64,000 nucleotides of DNA from CBDBIG01 sp965205845 [NCBI: bacterium] (GTDB lineage: Bacteria > SAR324): positions 124,001 to 188,000 of the forward strand of contig CBDBIG010000003.1 of assembly GCA_965205845.1 (NCBI GenBank), given 5' to 3'. The notes under the pieces were generated by a model. That model worked only from the letters and a program-made list of their open reading frames with translations, ran no database searches and was not told where the DNA came from. Made by a program: the position numbers and the translations under genes. Shown here piece by piece: positions 19,574 to 28,253 of this stretch (position 1 is the stretch's first letter; each line of letters opens with the position of its first letter).

Positions 19574-19756
19574 TTAAGAAAGCGTGCCCGTGCCGGGTCC
19601 TGCGGGTGTGCTCACGGTGACCGTGGCGGTTTGGATGTAGGCATCAACGGCATTGGCGAGTTCTTGGGCCACTTGTGCTTGGGTTTTTGTGCCCGTTTGC
19701 CCTGCTTCAAAAATGCGGGTGAGTTCACTAACCAACGCTGCTTTGTTCAAGGGCAT
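19574..19756 (-). CDS. Small phage-tail-cluster protein
   Basis: A 60-residue protein (MPLNKAALVSELTRIFEAGQ...) with a helical N-terminal half (TQAQVAQELANAVDAYIQ) and a Thr/Gly-rich tail. A strong ribosome binding site (GAAGGAG) overlaps the end of the upstream spike gene, whose stop is only three bases from this ATG, so the two are translated together. Small proteins of this kind, ending in a list of TATVTVSTPAGP-type repeats, occur after spike genes in phage tail clusters. The exact role is unknown. Confidence 0.65.
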   Translation of the reverse strand: MPLNKAALVSELTRIFEAGQTGTKTQAQVAQELANAVDAYIQTATVTVSTPAGPGTGTLS

Positions 19757-19759
19757 GGT

Positions 19760-20692
19760 TTACTCCTTCAAGGTGGCCAGTTTGGTTTGGGTGGCAAGGT
19801 AGTCGGGGTTGTTGTTGGGCGGGGTTGTGGGACCAACGCCGGTTCCATGGGTTTCACTTTGTAAAGCGGTGAGAACGTCATGCAAGATTGTGATGAGTTC
19901 TGCTACGGGTGTCCCCGCTTTCAAGCGTCCTTGAGCAGTGATTTCAATGCTTGCCAGGGGTGTTTTTGTGGCAACGCTTTCGCCTGCAATGGTGTTGGCC
20001 GCCCTCCCTGCGAGCACAGTATGATCACCCCCCACAGCGTGCTCTGCGCTCCCTAGGGTTGCTTGACGCAGGTCGCCCCCCGTGCTTACGACCCTGCTTC
20101 CCAACACGCTGGCGCTGCTGCTGCCTGCCACTTTGAGGCTGGCATCGCCTTCAATGGTGAGGTCTGCTTTCCCTGTGGTTGTTTTAAGTACCTGGGTTTG
20201 GAGGGTTGCGCTGTGGGCGTCTAAAGAAATATTGGCGGGGCTGCAAAGGTCGACGCGGCCATCACTCCCAAAGCGCAGTTGTGCCCCTGATGTATGGGAA
20301 ATGGCAATTTCCCCCGTTTTTAAGGCGGGAATGGGCGAACTGGAGCCTGTGGCGTAAAGGGCTGTGATGTAGGGTGCATGGGGGTTCCCATTGGCAAAAG
20401 CGAGGATCACATGGGTTCCAAGGTCGGGCAGGGCATAAAAGCCTGTGCCGTTTCCAGCCCCTGGAACGGGCAAAGGGACGTCCTGCAAAACGGGGGCGTT
20501 TTTATCGGGCTGGCCTTTGGCATTGAGCAATTGGACATCGGCGGCATAGCGTGGCAAAAAGGCATCGCCTAAGGTTTCTTCCTGGGGCGGTTCAGGTATC
20601 CCAACCACGCGTCCGAGGCGTGGCGCATAGTGCTGTGGAAAACCAGGGAAGGCACGCCGCATCCACTTTTGAAAGGCCATGAGCGAAAACAT
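19760..20692 (-). CDS. Phage baseplate spike protein (gpV/gp45-like)
   Basis: About 310 residues starting MFSLMAFQKWMRRAFPGF, immediately after the stop of the upstream gene. The N-terminal OB-fold part has RLGRVVGIPEPPQEETLGDA and VPLPVPGAGNGTGFYALPDL followed by GTHVILAFANGNPHAPYITA. The C-terminal half is a run of short Gly/Ser/Thr-rich beta repeats (DLTIEGDASLKVAGSSSAS, TLGSAEHAVGGDHTVLAG) that would form a trimeric beta-helix needle. This matches the spike of contractile phage tails. It is one of four neighbouring tail-type genes without capsid, terminase, sheath or tube genes in the window, so it is a prophage remnant or part of a tail-like particle. Confidence 0.8.
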   Translation of the reverse strand: MFSLMAFQKWMRRAFPGFPQHYAPRLGRVVGIPEPPQEETLGDAFLPRYAADVQLLNAKGQPDKNAPVLQDVPLPVPGAGNGTGFYALPDLGTHVILAFANGNPHAPYITALYATGSSSPIPALKTGEIAISHTSGAQLRFGSDGRVDLCSPANISLDAHSATLQTQVLKTTTGKADLTIEGDASLKVAGSSSASVLGSRVVSTGGDLRQATLGSAEHAVGGDHTVLAGRAANTIAGESVATKTPLASIEITAQGRLKAGTPVAELITILHDVLTALQSETHGTGVGPTTPPNNNPDYLATQTKLATLKE

Positions 20693-20693
20693 A

Positions 20694-21407
20694 TTACCAC
20701 TGCAACTCGGTGTGGGGTGGGAAGTGGAGCACGCGGACAATGCGGCGCACGGTGCCGTTGAGCGCGAGGCGCATGCCTGGACGCCAATGAGGATTTGCAA
20801 CCATGCGTAAGCGTCCGTCGGGCTGATGGCGCCCAATCAGTGCTCTGGGCACGCTTAAGGCCCTCCCATAAAAGGGGGTGTGCTGGCGTTGCCCCCAAAA
20901 CACGCGCCCATCGGGGAGGGCCCACCAGCCGGCGTCCTCAATCCCCCATGCATGGCACATCGAATCCAATGCTTCGCGCCCGCTACCCAAAGAAACAAAG
21001 CGCGGGACACGCTGGGTAAGGTAGGGGGCTTTTTGAGGAAGGAGCAAGGGGAGCCCACACGCCCCTTCGACCTTGCGAAGGACATCGGCTGGGGTGGGGG
21101 CGTAGAGTGAAAGGTGCGCAGGCAAATCCAAGGCTGCAGCCGCACAACGCCCCGTGAACTGCGCCTCGTCGCCATCCAAGCGGAGCACATCGGCCAGCAC
21201 GCCCATAAACACTTGTACCAAAGGCTCTTTTGTGTCTGCGAGGCCAAGGGCAATCCGCAAAGGGATCCCAAGGGTTGGCAAGGCTTTTTCCCTTCCCCAG
21301 TGGGTGCGCAGTTCTGCCAAGCCCACCGCGTGTTCACCGAGGGCTATTTGGGAAGTGTTTGCCTGGAATGCTTCCCCCGCAAGGGTGATCAAGGTTTCGA
21401 TACGCAT
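20694..21407 (-). CDS. Phage baseplate hub-like protein
   Basis: A 237-residue protein preceding the spike gene, as hub genes do in contractile-tail clusters. Motifs include LYAPTPADVLRKVEGACGL and SMCHAWGIEDAGWWALPDG, followed by NPHWRPGMRLALNG, reminiscent of the late-control/hub (gpD or gp44-like) fold in which a sugar-binding-like beta domain ends with a coordinate loop. It is shorter than typical hub proteins (about 350 residues), so either it is a compact version or part has been lost. Its stop is followed after one base by the ATG of the spike gene. Confidence 0.6.
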   Translation of the reverse strand: MRIETLITLAGEAFQANTSQIALGEHAVGLAELRTHWGREKALPTLGIPLRIALGLADTKEPLVQVFMGVLADVLRLDGDEAQFTGRCAAAALDLPAHLSLYAPTPADVLRKVEGACGLPLLLPQKAPYLTQRVPRFVSLGSGREALDSMCHAWGIEDAGWWALPDGRVFWGQRQHTPFYGRALSVPRALIGRHQPDGRLRMVANPHWRPGMRLALNGTVRRIVRVLHFPPHTELQW

Positions 21408-21417
21408 CTTTTAAGGG

Positions 21418-21852
21418 TTACTCTTTCCCATCTTGTCCAAAGATGAATGTTAATGTTTTGGCTGCGTAATGCTCGAGATCTTCAAGGAATGGGGACAAGG
21501 GTACGTTTTCCTGTGCATCTGCCTTTTGCCCAGCAGGTGTGGTCGCACCCGCGGAGGTGTTGCCAGGGGAGGTCTGTTTTGCAACGGGGGGCGGTTTAGA
21601 GCGTTCTTCAGAAGTTGCGGGCACTCCGCCCCCCGCAATGAATTGGGCGTTTACTTCCCATGCATGCAGGTTTTGAGCTTGGACAATCCCAAGTTCCCCA
21701 AAAAAACGCACCTCGTGAACGGCCATGTTTTGGGTGAGGGGGTGAAAGATTTGATAAGACACGGGGGTCTTGCCCTTGCTTGCTATGGAACGCTGATGTA
21801 AACGGCGTAAAAAGCCGAGGGCCTCCTCACCTGTACGGGTTTTTTCTTCCAA
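21418..21852 (-). CDS. Phage-tail-cluster protein of unknown function
   Basis: A 144-residue protein starting at TTG, with a structured N-terminal part (PVSYQIFHPLTQNMAVHEVR, FFGELGIVQAQNLHAWEV) and a Pro/Ala/Thr-rich linker leading to a short C-terminal helix (FLEDLEHYAAKTLTFIFG). It ends ten bases before the hub-like gene and is probably co-transcribed with it. I do not recognise the family; by position it may be a tail assembly or baseplate accessory protein. Confidence 0.55.
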   Translation of the reverse strand: MEEKTRTGEEALGFLRRLHQRSIASKGKTPVSYQIFHPLTQNMAVHEVRFFGELGIVQAQNLHAWEVNAQFIAGGGVPATSEERSKPPPVAKQTSPGNTSAGATTPAGQKADAQENVPLSPFLEDLEHYAAKTLTFIFGQDGKE

Positions 21853-22087
21853 GGGGATTGGTTCACGCCTGGATGATAGGAACGGGGACTGTTGGGATGC
21901 GCAAGGGCTGGGGCAGGCTTGTCATAGTCTTGGGAAAACCATAGGGGGGGGCTTCTTGCTTTTATTTTACAAGCAAAAGCGCGGAGGGGGCGTGTGCTCT
22001 TGCGCCGCCCAAAGGTAGCCCCACTAAGCGCGTTTGGTTTAGCGACTTGATCTGCGTGGATTATGTGGCGGCAAAGCCCGCAAATCA

Positions 22088-23218
22088 TCATGATCCATGC
22101 TTTTTACCAATGGCTTTAAGCAAAGGGGGTAGCACCTTATACAAATCCCCCACAATACCCAAGTGTGCCGCTGAAAAAATAGGGGCTTCTGGATCTTGGT
22201 TGATGGCAATGAGGTGTTTTACATTGCGCAAGCCCACCATATGATAAGGTGCCCCTGAAATTCCAATGGCCACATACAGTTGTGGACTCACGACAGCCCC
22301 CGTTAAACCCACTTGACGCTCAAAGGGCAACCAGCCTTCATCGGCAGCAGGGCGCGTACATGCCACCACAGCACCCAGTGCTGTTGCCAAGCACTCAATC
22401 AGGGCAATGGCTTTGGCGTGAAACGCTCCACGACCAAAAGCCACAATCCGCTCTGCATCCACAAGGGCCATTTTTTTAGGGTCTGGCGGGCTCCACGCAG
22501 AGGCATTTGGCAAAGATTCTACCTCAAACGCCGCGGCTTTTTGCCGCGCAGAATTGTTTGGCTGAGGTGCTTGCAATTCTCCAAAAGGAACTATCTGGAG
22601 TGTTGGCTTGGTATGTTTGGCATAAGGTGGTTCACCCTCGCCCACGGCATTGGCTAAAATGGAAACCACCAGTGGCGTTTGGCTCAAGGCTTCCACTTTG
22701 GTCTCCAACCCCCCCCCCCACAATGGGCGCACTGCCTGTAAACGATGTGAAGGCGGCCCTTGAACTTGCACCGCATTGCTGACACATACACCACCGAGCA
22801 TGGCAGCAAAAAGGGGGGCACTGGCACGTCCAAATGAGTCGGCCAAAAGCAACAGCGAACAAGGCTTGGCGGCAACGGGTAAATTGGCTATTTGAGCAAA
22901 CAACCCCTGGCGCACCGTGGTAAACGCGCACGGCATGGCTGCGTGTTTCAGGTTGGCGGTCGATTTTGACAGTAGCGTATAAACCTTGCCCACTCCCCAG
23001 CGTGCCAGCCATTCGCATTCATTGGGATTGGGTGCTGTTAAAGCAAGCCCTGCTAGGGTTGTTTGTAAACCGGTTGCCAATTGGTGGGCTTCATACAGCA
23101 CTTCTTCCATTGCAGGGGAAAATAAGCCTTCGTGGTTACGCCCCAGCCACACCCAGACCTCACCCTTTGTGTTTAAAGAGGGCACACATGGTTTGTGGAG
23201 GGTGTTTGAGGTTGGCAT
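22088..23218 (-). CDS. etfA: Electron transfer flavoprotein alpha subunit-like
   Basis: About 376 residues. The C-terminal FAD-binding domain shows the EtfA signature: FERQVGLTGAVVSPQLYVAI, then GISGAPYHMVGLRNVKHLIA and INQDPEAPIFSAAHLGIVGD. EtfA with EtfB carries electrons from flavin dehydrogenases to the quinone pool. The protein is longer than ordinary EtfA and its N-terminal half is diverged (canonical GxIQH becomes APYHM). No etfB lies beside it. The start is taken at 23218; an ATG at 23236 overlapping the upstream stop is also possible. It directly follows the TMADH-like gene, as in dimethylglycine- or methylamine-type catabolic clusters where an Etf-like protein takes electrons from the dehydrogenase. 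Confidence 0.85.
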   Translation of the reverse strand: MPTSNTLHKPCVPSLNTKGEVWVWLGRNHEGLFSPAMEEVLYEAHQLATGLQTTLAGLALTAPNPNECEWLARWGVGKVYTLLSKSTANLKHAAMPCAFTTVRQGLFAQIANLPVAAKPCSLLLLADSFGRASAPLFAAMLGGVCVSNAVQVQGPPSHRLQAVRPLWGGGLETKVEALSQTPLVVSILANAVGEGEPPYAKHTKPTLQIVPFGELQAPQPNNSARQKAAAFEVESLPNASAWSPPDPKKMALVDAERIVAFGRGAFHAKAIALIECLATALGAVVACTRPAADEGWLPFERQVGLTGAVVSPQLYVAIGISGAPYHMVGLRNVKHLIAINQDPEAPIFSAAHLGIVGDLYKVLPPLLKAIGKKHGS

Positions 23219-23226
23219 GGGGCTGT

Positions 23227-25206
23227 CTATTTCCATCCGCAGTCCATACCGTGGATGGTACGCCCTGCGCGATGACCGTCCAAAATGGCTTGTCCAACAT
23301 CCTTTGGTGCCAGGGCATCTCCCACGCGGTAAAGCTGGTTTAGCTTGCCATGCAAGGCGTGAAACAGTGCATCTTGGCTCAGGCCGTGTTGTACGGGGAC
23401 AATCAAATCGACCCCCTTGATGCTGGTTTGAACTTGCGTTAAAATGTTGAGGAGCACAGGGTCTGCTGTTGCATCCAACAGCACCACATTGCCTTGTACT
23501 TGCAAGGGTTTCCCTGCTTGGCGCATGAACCACAGTTCGACATCAAGGGTTACCCCTAGGTGCTGGCCGGGTTGCAATGCCGATGAGGTAAGCAGCACGC
23601 GCCAACCTTGATTTAGCAAAAATTCTGCCATATTCATGGCCTGATGCCCGCCTACCTCGTCAACCACCATCGCTTGGGCACCGTGTCCTTTGGGGGCTGT
23701 CTCTAAAACTTGCAAGGGGGTTTGCACACGCGTCCTGTGATCCATACCTTGAATGTGGCTCATACGCCCTTCACTTTGACCCGTTGCCACCACCAAAGCA
23801 TCCACATTTTCGCGGATCACCTGGGTGCAGTCCAACGTCTCCCCCAACTCCAAGGTCACCCCAAAGCGCTTGAGTTCACTTTGTTTGTTGCGCAACAGGT
23901 CTCCATATTCAGCACGTTCTGCGATGCGCGTGATCCAGTTTACCTTACCGCCAATCGATTCCTCACTTTCAAATAAGCGTACATGATGCCCATGGCGCGC
24001 GCAGGTAATGGAGGCCTCCAATCCCGCAGGGCCAGCCCCAGCTACCCATACCTCAAGTGGTTTGGTGGCTTGATGATAGTGTGCATTACCCCATACCCCC
24101 TCCATCCCATTGGCTGGGTTTTGAATGCAACTTAAAGGCGAGTTAAGCCCCATCAATCCAATACAATATTGGTTGCAGGCGATACATTTGCGAATCTCCT
24201 CTGCCTTATCTTCACGTGCCTTTTGACTCCATTGTGCATCGGCAATTTGCCCTCGGACCACCCCTACCAAATCCATGACACCTTCATCCAAGAGGCGGTC
24301 TGCCAGCATGGGATCATTGATGCGTCCCACGCCAATCACAGGAATCTCGACCTGTTGACGAACCCGCGCCGTATACCCGCTTTGGTAAGCTGCGGGTGTG
24401 GACATCGAGCCTTCCACCATAAACAAATTGGCCGTGGTGCCAATGCTTGTATTCAGGTAGTCCACCAAACCCGTTTCACCCAATGCCTTGGCAACATGCA
24501 ATGTATCCTCAATGCCCATCCCACCTTCAAGCAATTCATCCGTACACAAGCGCACGCCCACGGCCATCCCACCCGCTTCACCACGAACGGCCTTAACGCA
24601 TTCGAGCAGCAAGCGCAACCGCGCAGAACGACTCCCTCCGTAGGCATCTTGGCGTTGATTGGTGTAAGGAGAGAGAAACTGACGTAATAAACTGGAATGA
24701 GAAGTCTGCAGTTCGACCCCATCAAAACCACCCTCACGGGCGTGGGCCGTAACCTTGGCATACCCTGCAACGACCTCTTCTATTTGGGCAAGGTCAATGC
24801 TCTGAGGGATTTCATGAAACAGGCCATCCTCCACAGGAGAAGGACCCCATAACGCCTCATCGTTAAAAAAAGAAAAGCCTTGCAAGCCATTGTGATTAAG
24901 CTGGCAAAAAATTTTGCTTCCCTCACGTTGCACAGCTTTGGTAAGGCGTTGGTAGTAGGGAATAATGTGCGGATGGTAAGCGTGGATCAGTTTTTCGTAT
25001 GCATGATCCGAGGGGTGAATGGACTGCTCTTCGGTGATAATCAGCCCCGCCCCCCCGCTGGCGCGTTCACGGTAGTAGTGCATCAAGCGTTCTTGGGGAA
25101 GGTTTTCCTGGGCATAATTGGTGAGATGTGCCGAAAACACAACGCGATTTGGAACGCGGACCCCGCCCAGTTGGATTGGGCTAAATAAATGCCTATAGCG
25201 CCCCAT
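23227..25206 (-). CDS. TMADH/dienoyl-CoA reductase-family FMN, 4Fe-4S flavoprotein
   Basis: A 659-residue enzyme with an N-terminal Old Yellow Enzyme TIM barrel (LFSPIQLGGVRVPNRVVFSA; GFDGVELQTSHSSLLRQFLS; PVIGVGRINDP), a 4Fe-4S cluster motif with the spacing CxxCxxxC...C (CIACNQYC, IGLMGLNSPLSC, about residues 345-365) and C-terminal dinucleotide-binding domains (VWVAGAGPAGLEASITCARH). This is the layout of trimethylamine dehydrogenase, dimethylglycine dehydrogenase DgcA, N-methylproline demethylases and 2,4-dienoyl-CoA reductase. The Cys that covalently holds FMN in trimethylamine dehydrogenase is absent, so TMA itself is unlikely. Coupling to the EtfA-like gene favours oxidative demethylation or dehydrogenation of a small amine or betaine. 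Confidence 0.9.
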   Translation of the reverse strand: MGRYRHLFSPIQLGGVRVPNRVVFSAHLTNYAQENLPQERLMHYYRERASGGAGLIITEEQSIHPSDHAYEKLIHAYHPHIIPYYQRLTKAVQREGSKIFCQLNHNGLQGFSFFNDEALWGPSPVEDGLFHEIPQSIDLAQIEEVVAGYAKVTAHAREGGFDGVELQTSHSSLLRQFLSPYTNQRQDAYGGSRSARLRLLLECVKAVRGEAGGMAVGVRLCTDELLEGGMGIEDTLHVAKALGETGLVDYLNTSIGTTANLFMVEGSMSTPAAYQSGYTARVRQQVEIPVIGVGRINDPMLADRLLDEGVMDLVGVVRGQIADAQWSQKAREDKAEEIRKCIACNQYCIGLMGLNSPLSCIQNPANGMEGVWGNAHYHQATKPLEVWVAGAGPAGLEASITCARHGHHVRLFESEESIGGKVNWITRIAERAEYGDLLRNKQSELKRFGVTLELGETLDCTQVIRENVDALVVATGQSEGRMSHIQGMDHRTRVQTPLQVLETAPKGHGAQAMVVDEVGGHQAMNMAEFLLNQGWRVLLTSSALQPGQHLGVTLDVELWFMRQAGKPLQVQGNVVLLDATADPVLLNILTQVQTSIKGVDLIVPVQHGLSQDALFHALHGKLNQLYRVGDALAPKDVGQAILDGHRAGRTIHGMDCGWK

Positions 25207-25325
25207 GCTCGTGCCATGCCCTCAAAAAAAAAACCGCCATCACCCCCTGGCCCCGTTTCTTCTTACCCACGAGAAGGGCGCAAGGGCTGCAAAATGCTTG
25301 CTCGCACACCAGCGTCTCTGAAAAA

Positions 25326-25339
25326 AAGAGGATCCTCTT
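25326..25339 (-). terminator. Terminator after the ErpA-like gene
   Basis: On the minus strand the perfect palindrome AAGAGGATCCTCTT is followed directly by a run of T, six bases after the stop codon of the Fe-S carrier gene. This is a compact intrinsic terminator. Confidence 0.6.
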
Positions 25340-25344
25340 CGCGC

Positions 25345-25737
25345 TTATCTGGTGGGTTTTAAAGGCGTGAACGATTCTCCGCAGCCACAGACAGCCCCAT
25401 CGGTTTTTCGCTCGAAGCGAAACCCTTGCTCCACCAAATTGCCATCTTGGTAGTCAATTTCGGTCGATCCCAAGACATTGTTCAAGCAATCGGCATTGAC
25501 TGCCACGTGAATACCCTGGGATTGAAACACCACATCCTCTACTCCAATCTCTTCACTGCTCGCATAGTCTAAATTGTACATAAAGCCCGAACACCCACCA
25601 GCACGTGCACCCACGCGTAAATAGGCCTTATCGGTATCTCCGTGTTCTGCAAAAGCCTCGTGGACCACTTGGGCCGCACGAGGGGTGAGGCTGACGTAAT
25701 AACCGTTCGCGTTTGTGCTTTGACTCCATTCAGACAT
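25345..25737 (-). CDS. erpA: A-type iron-sulfur carrier (HesB/IscA/ErpA family)
   Basis: A 130-residue protein of normal family length. The three cluster-binding cysteines are in the usual places: GGCSGF (about residue 48) and CGCGESF near the C-terminus. It delivers Fe-S clusters to apoproteins in the cytoplasm. Its position next to the 4Fe-4S flavoprotein gene suggests it may serve that enzyme, though such carriers are general. ErpA and other A-type proteins are hard to tell apart without a tree; the symbol is a best guess. An intrinsic terminator follows, so it is likely transcribed alone. Confidence 0.85.
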   Translation of the reverse strand: MSEWSQSTNANGYYVSLTPRAAQVVHEAFAEHGDTDKAYLRVGARAGGCSGFMYNLDYASSEEIGVEDVVFQSQGIHVAVNADCLNNVLGSTEIDYQDGNLVEQGFRFERKTDGAVCGCGESFTPLKPTR

Positions 25738-25989
25738 GACGCTGCAAACAACTCCTTAAGCAATGAAATTTATTTCGTATTCTTTAGTAAGGCATTTTGA
25801 AAAAAACGCGTCGGTAATCATGGATGGCACTCCTCTAACCACGGTGGCACCCCTCACACTTGCCACCAAGGAGTAAAAAAGCAAAGGAACGGTCAAAATA
25901 CCCACGGCGTTCCCATTATTTCACAAACAAAAGCAGGGGTAAATCTTTTTTATTCATGCAAAATAGACGGCTTAAGCATTTACAGTGCC
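25738..25989. other. Spacer left of the ADH remnant
   Basis: No gene is supported. It holds the promoter side of the ErpA-like gene and A-rich sequence. Together with the remnant it separates erpA from the alcohol dehydrogenase gene. Confidence 0.45.
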
Positions 25990-26220
25990 ATGCGTTTTTT
26001 TTAAAACCTGATTACCTGGCGTACCACCTCGTTACCCGCAGGCACATTTTGGACACAGGTGTTAATCTCAACGCGCTTAAGGCTCCTCGGTTACCAGGCC
26101 ATTCAAGTCTAAATTGCCGTCTTCATACAGTTGGATAGAGTGCGCAATGTTTTCGCAAAATTGAGCATCGCCTGCCTGTTGCATGCATCTTGCGCCCGCA
26201 TTTCGGCCAGACTTGGGTGG
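25990..26220 (-). pseudogene. Remnant of a zinc alcohol dehydrogenase C-terminus
   Basis: On the minus strand the frames spell ENIAHSIQLYEDGNLDLNGL and then, shifted, a segment ending NEVVRQVI. These match the C-terminal region of the intact dehydrogenase just to the right (YVKMYEEGKIDLNNMI, KEVVRQVIYFD). At least two frameshifts separate the pieces and the rest of the gene is missing. This is what remains of a tandem paralogue. Confidence 0.75.
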
Positions 26221-26315
26221 GTTTCGTTCTCACTTCCTATCAACCACCAAAAGTGGATCCATTCCTCCTATAGACCGCAGCATGCATACAGCATCGCTCG
26301 ATCCTTTTTTTGTTT

Positions 26316-27446
26316 TTAATCAAAATAAATCACCTGACGAACCACCTCTTTTTCCGCCATGATATTTTCGACCGCATCGTTAATTTGGTCTAGGCGAAGC
26401 CGATGACTGATCATGTTGTTTAAGTCAATTTTTCCTTCCTCATACATTTTGACATAGCGCGGTATGTCATACCGAAACTGGATGTCTCCAAAGAGCACCC
26501 CCTTGACGCGTTTGCGATAATAGGTTAAGTGTCCAGGCGCCAAAGGCAAATACCCCATTTTAGAGGTCGCAACCCCCACCATGCAAAAAGTGCCCTGTTT
26601 GCGAACCCCCATAAACCCTATCTCCAAGGTTTCAGGTGCCTGGGAATGCCCCACAAACTCAAAAGCGTAATCCGCACCGACGCCCCAGGTAATCTCATTC
26701 ACCTTGTCTAGCACTTCGCCCACGCGATGCTGATTTTGAATGGTGTGTGTCGCACCAAACTGACGGGCCAAGGTCAATTTTTCTTGGTGCACATCGACGG
26801 CAATAATTTTACCTGCCCCACAGGCCTTTGCTGCTTGCACTGCCGCCAAACCAAGGCCGCCACACCCCACAATCAGCACGCACTCTCCAGGGCGCACGTG
26901 AACCGCGTTCATTACCGCGCCATAACCGCTACTAAAACCACAGCCAAAAAGGCATACCTGACGAAGGTCAATATAATCTGCCACTTTCACCACCGAGGCT
27001 GCGGGGCACACCGAATACTCGGCAAAAGTACTCACAAACAAAAAATGGTGCAAAGACTCACCACTGGGTCTTCGCATGCGTACTTCGCCATTAGGCAAGA
27101 GACCCTTGTTGAGCATCCCGCCCATATCGCACATATTGGGTTGGCCCGTGTGGCACCAGCGACACCTACCGCAGGCAGGTAAGTAGGTTAGGACCACATG
27201 ATCCCCTACTTTTACCTCGTCAACGCCTTCGCCTACCTCGGCAATTACACCCGCACCCTCATGTCCTAACACCACAGGAAAAGGGCTTATCACCTTGTCA
27301 CCGGCCCAAAAGTTGATGTCACTACGGCAAACACCCGTCGCCACCATCTTTACCATGACTTCCCCCGGGCCAGGGGAGGAAAATTCAACCTCTTCAATCA
27401 CAAAAGGATCTTTAATTCCCGTAAGTACAGCTGCACGTCCCTTCAT
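26316..27446 (-). CDS. Zinc-dependent alcohol dehydrogenase (class III-like MDR)
   Basis: A 376-residue medium-chain dehydrogenase. Catalytic zinc ligands are in GVCRSDINFW and GHEGAGV, the four structural-zinc cysteines in CGRCRWCHTGQPNMC, and the NAD-binding Rossmann motif in IVGCGGLGLAAVQAAKACGA. The family includes formaldehyde/glutathione-dependent and NDMA-dependent alcohol dehydrogenases and similar enzymes oxidising alcohols or aldehydes. It is intact, next to a decayed copy and beside the TMADH-like/EtfA genes. Oxidation of formaldehyde or an alcohol released by that pathway is a reasonable but unproven link. Confidence 0.92.
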   Translation of the reverse strand: MKGRAAVLTGIKDPFVIEEVEFSSPGPGEVMVKMVATGVCRSDINFWAGDKVISPFPVVLGHEGAGVIAEVGEGVDEVKVGDHVVLTYLPACGRCRWCHTGQPNMCDMGGMLNKGLLPNGEVRMRRPSGESLHHFLFVSTFAEYSVCPAASVVKVADYIDLRQVCLFGCGFSSGYGAVMNAVHVRPGECVLIVGCGGLGLAAVQAAKACGAGKIIAVDVHQEKLTLARQFGATHTIQNQHRVGEVLDKVNEITWGVGADYAFEFVGHSQAPETLEIGFMGVRKQGTFCMVGVATSKMGYLPLAPGHLTYYRKRVKGVLFGDIQFRYDIPRYVKMYEEGKIDLNNMISHRLRLDQINDAVENIMAEKEVVRQVIYFD

Positions 27447-27906
27447 TCGTTTTTTTCCTCACGTGTATTTTCTAGTACCACAAACTTCCCATCATTTTCC
27501 GAGGCTACAAATGCCCCAGCAAAACCACACCTCGTTCTCGAAGTAATACCCACAAGTCACCATAAACACAACTCAAAAACCGCCTTTAAATCTGCTACAA
27601 ACCCTTATTGTTTGTAACAAAAACACGCTAGTCCTAACTTTGGATATGCCCTTAAGAGATATTGCTGGTGCTTGTCATGAAAAGTATGCCGCAGATTACA
27701 TCCTTTGCAGCCTTGTAAAAAATTCAGTATGGTGTACGTGGTGGATGTGCGCGTCTAAACGAGACCTTGCTATTTGCAAACAGGAGCGCGCAAAAATTTC
27801 AAAAATTTGCGGTTGGCCAGGGCTACCCTTTTTGAAAACTCTCAACAACTACAAATATCAAGATAATTGTCTCTCACCCCACCTTCAACACAAAAAATCT
27901 CCTGCC
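27447..27906. other. AT-rich spacer
   Basis: This stretch separates two divergent genes and should hold both promoters. No operator, riboswitch or small RNA is recognisable. An open frame continues upstream from the CDS at 27907, but its extra residues look non-protein-like. Confidence 0.45.
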
Positions 27907-28203
27907 ATGCCCAAGTATCGCGTTGCGTTTTCAAAAGATTGGATTAAAGGGCGCTGGGGGTTTATCGACCGTCTTTTTACCCGATTAAAAGGCACGCGCT
28001 ACCCCAGTGAGGTGGTTACTGCGTGGGTGGTCAACTACCGTGGCAGTCCGGGACCTTTGGGGCGTGTGCTTATGGAAGAACTCAAGATCAACCCTCAAGA
28101 TTTAAAAAATTTTGGGACTATTTTTGAAATTCGGTTGCTTGAAGACAGCCCTGCCACAAAACGCCTGGCAAGCAAGTTTGCGTCCCGCAAATACCTGCCC
28201 TAA
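27907..28203 (+). CDS. Small basic protein of unknown function
   Basis: A 98-residue, strongly basic soluble protein (MPKYRVAFSKDWIKGRWGFI...) rich in Lys/Arg and aromatics, with a hydrophobic core segment EVVTAWVVNYRG and a C-terminal helix around TKRLASKFASRKYLP. I do not recognise the family. The frame is open 89 codons further upstream, but the ATG at 27907 begins a normal-looking protein. It precedes another unknown gene on the same strand by 50 bp. Confidence 0.65.
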   Translation: MPKYRVAFSKDWIKGRWGFIDRLFTRLKGTRYPSEVVTAWVVNYRGSPGPLGRVLMEELKINPQDLKNFGTIFEIRLLEDSPATKRLASKFASRKYLP

Positions 28204-28253
28204 TAGCCCTGCCATATTGCGTTTTTTTCCACCTTTTTGATTCAAAAAATACC

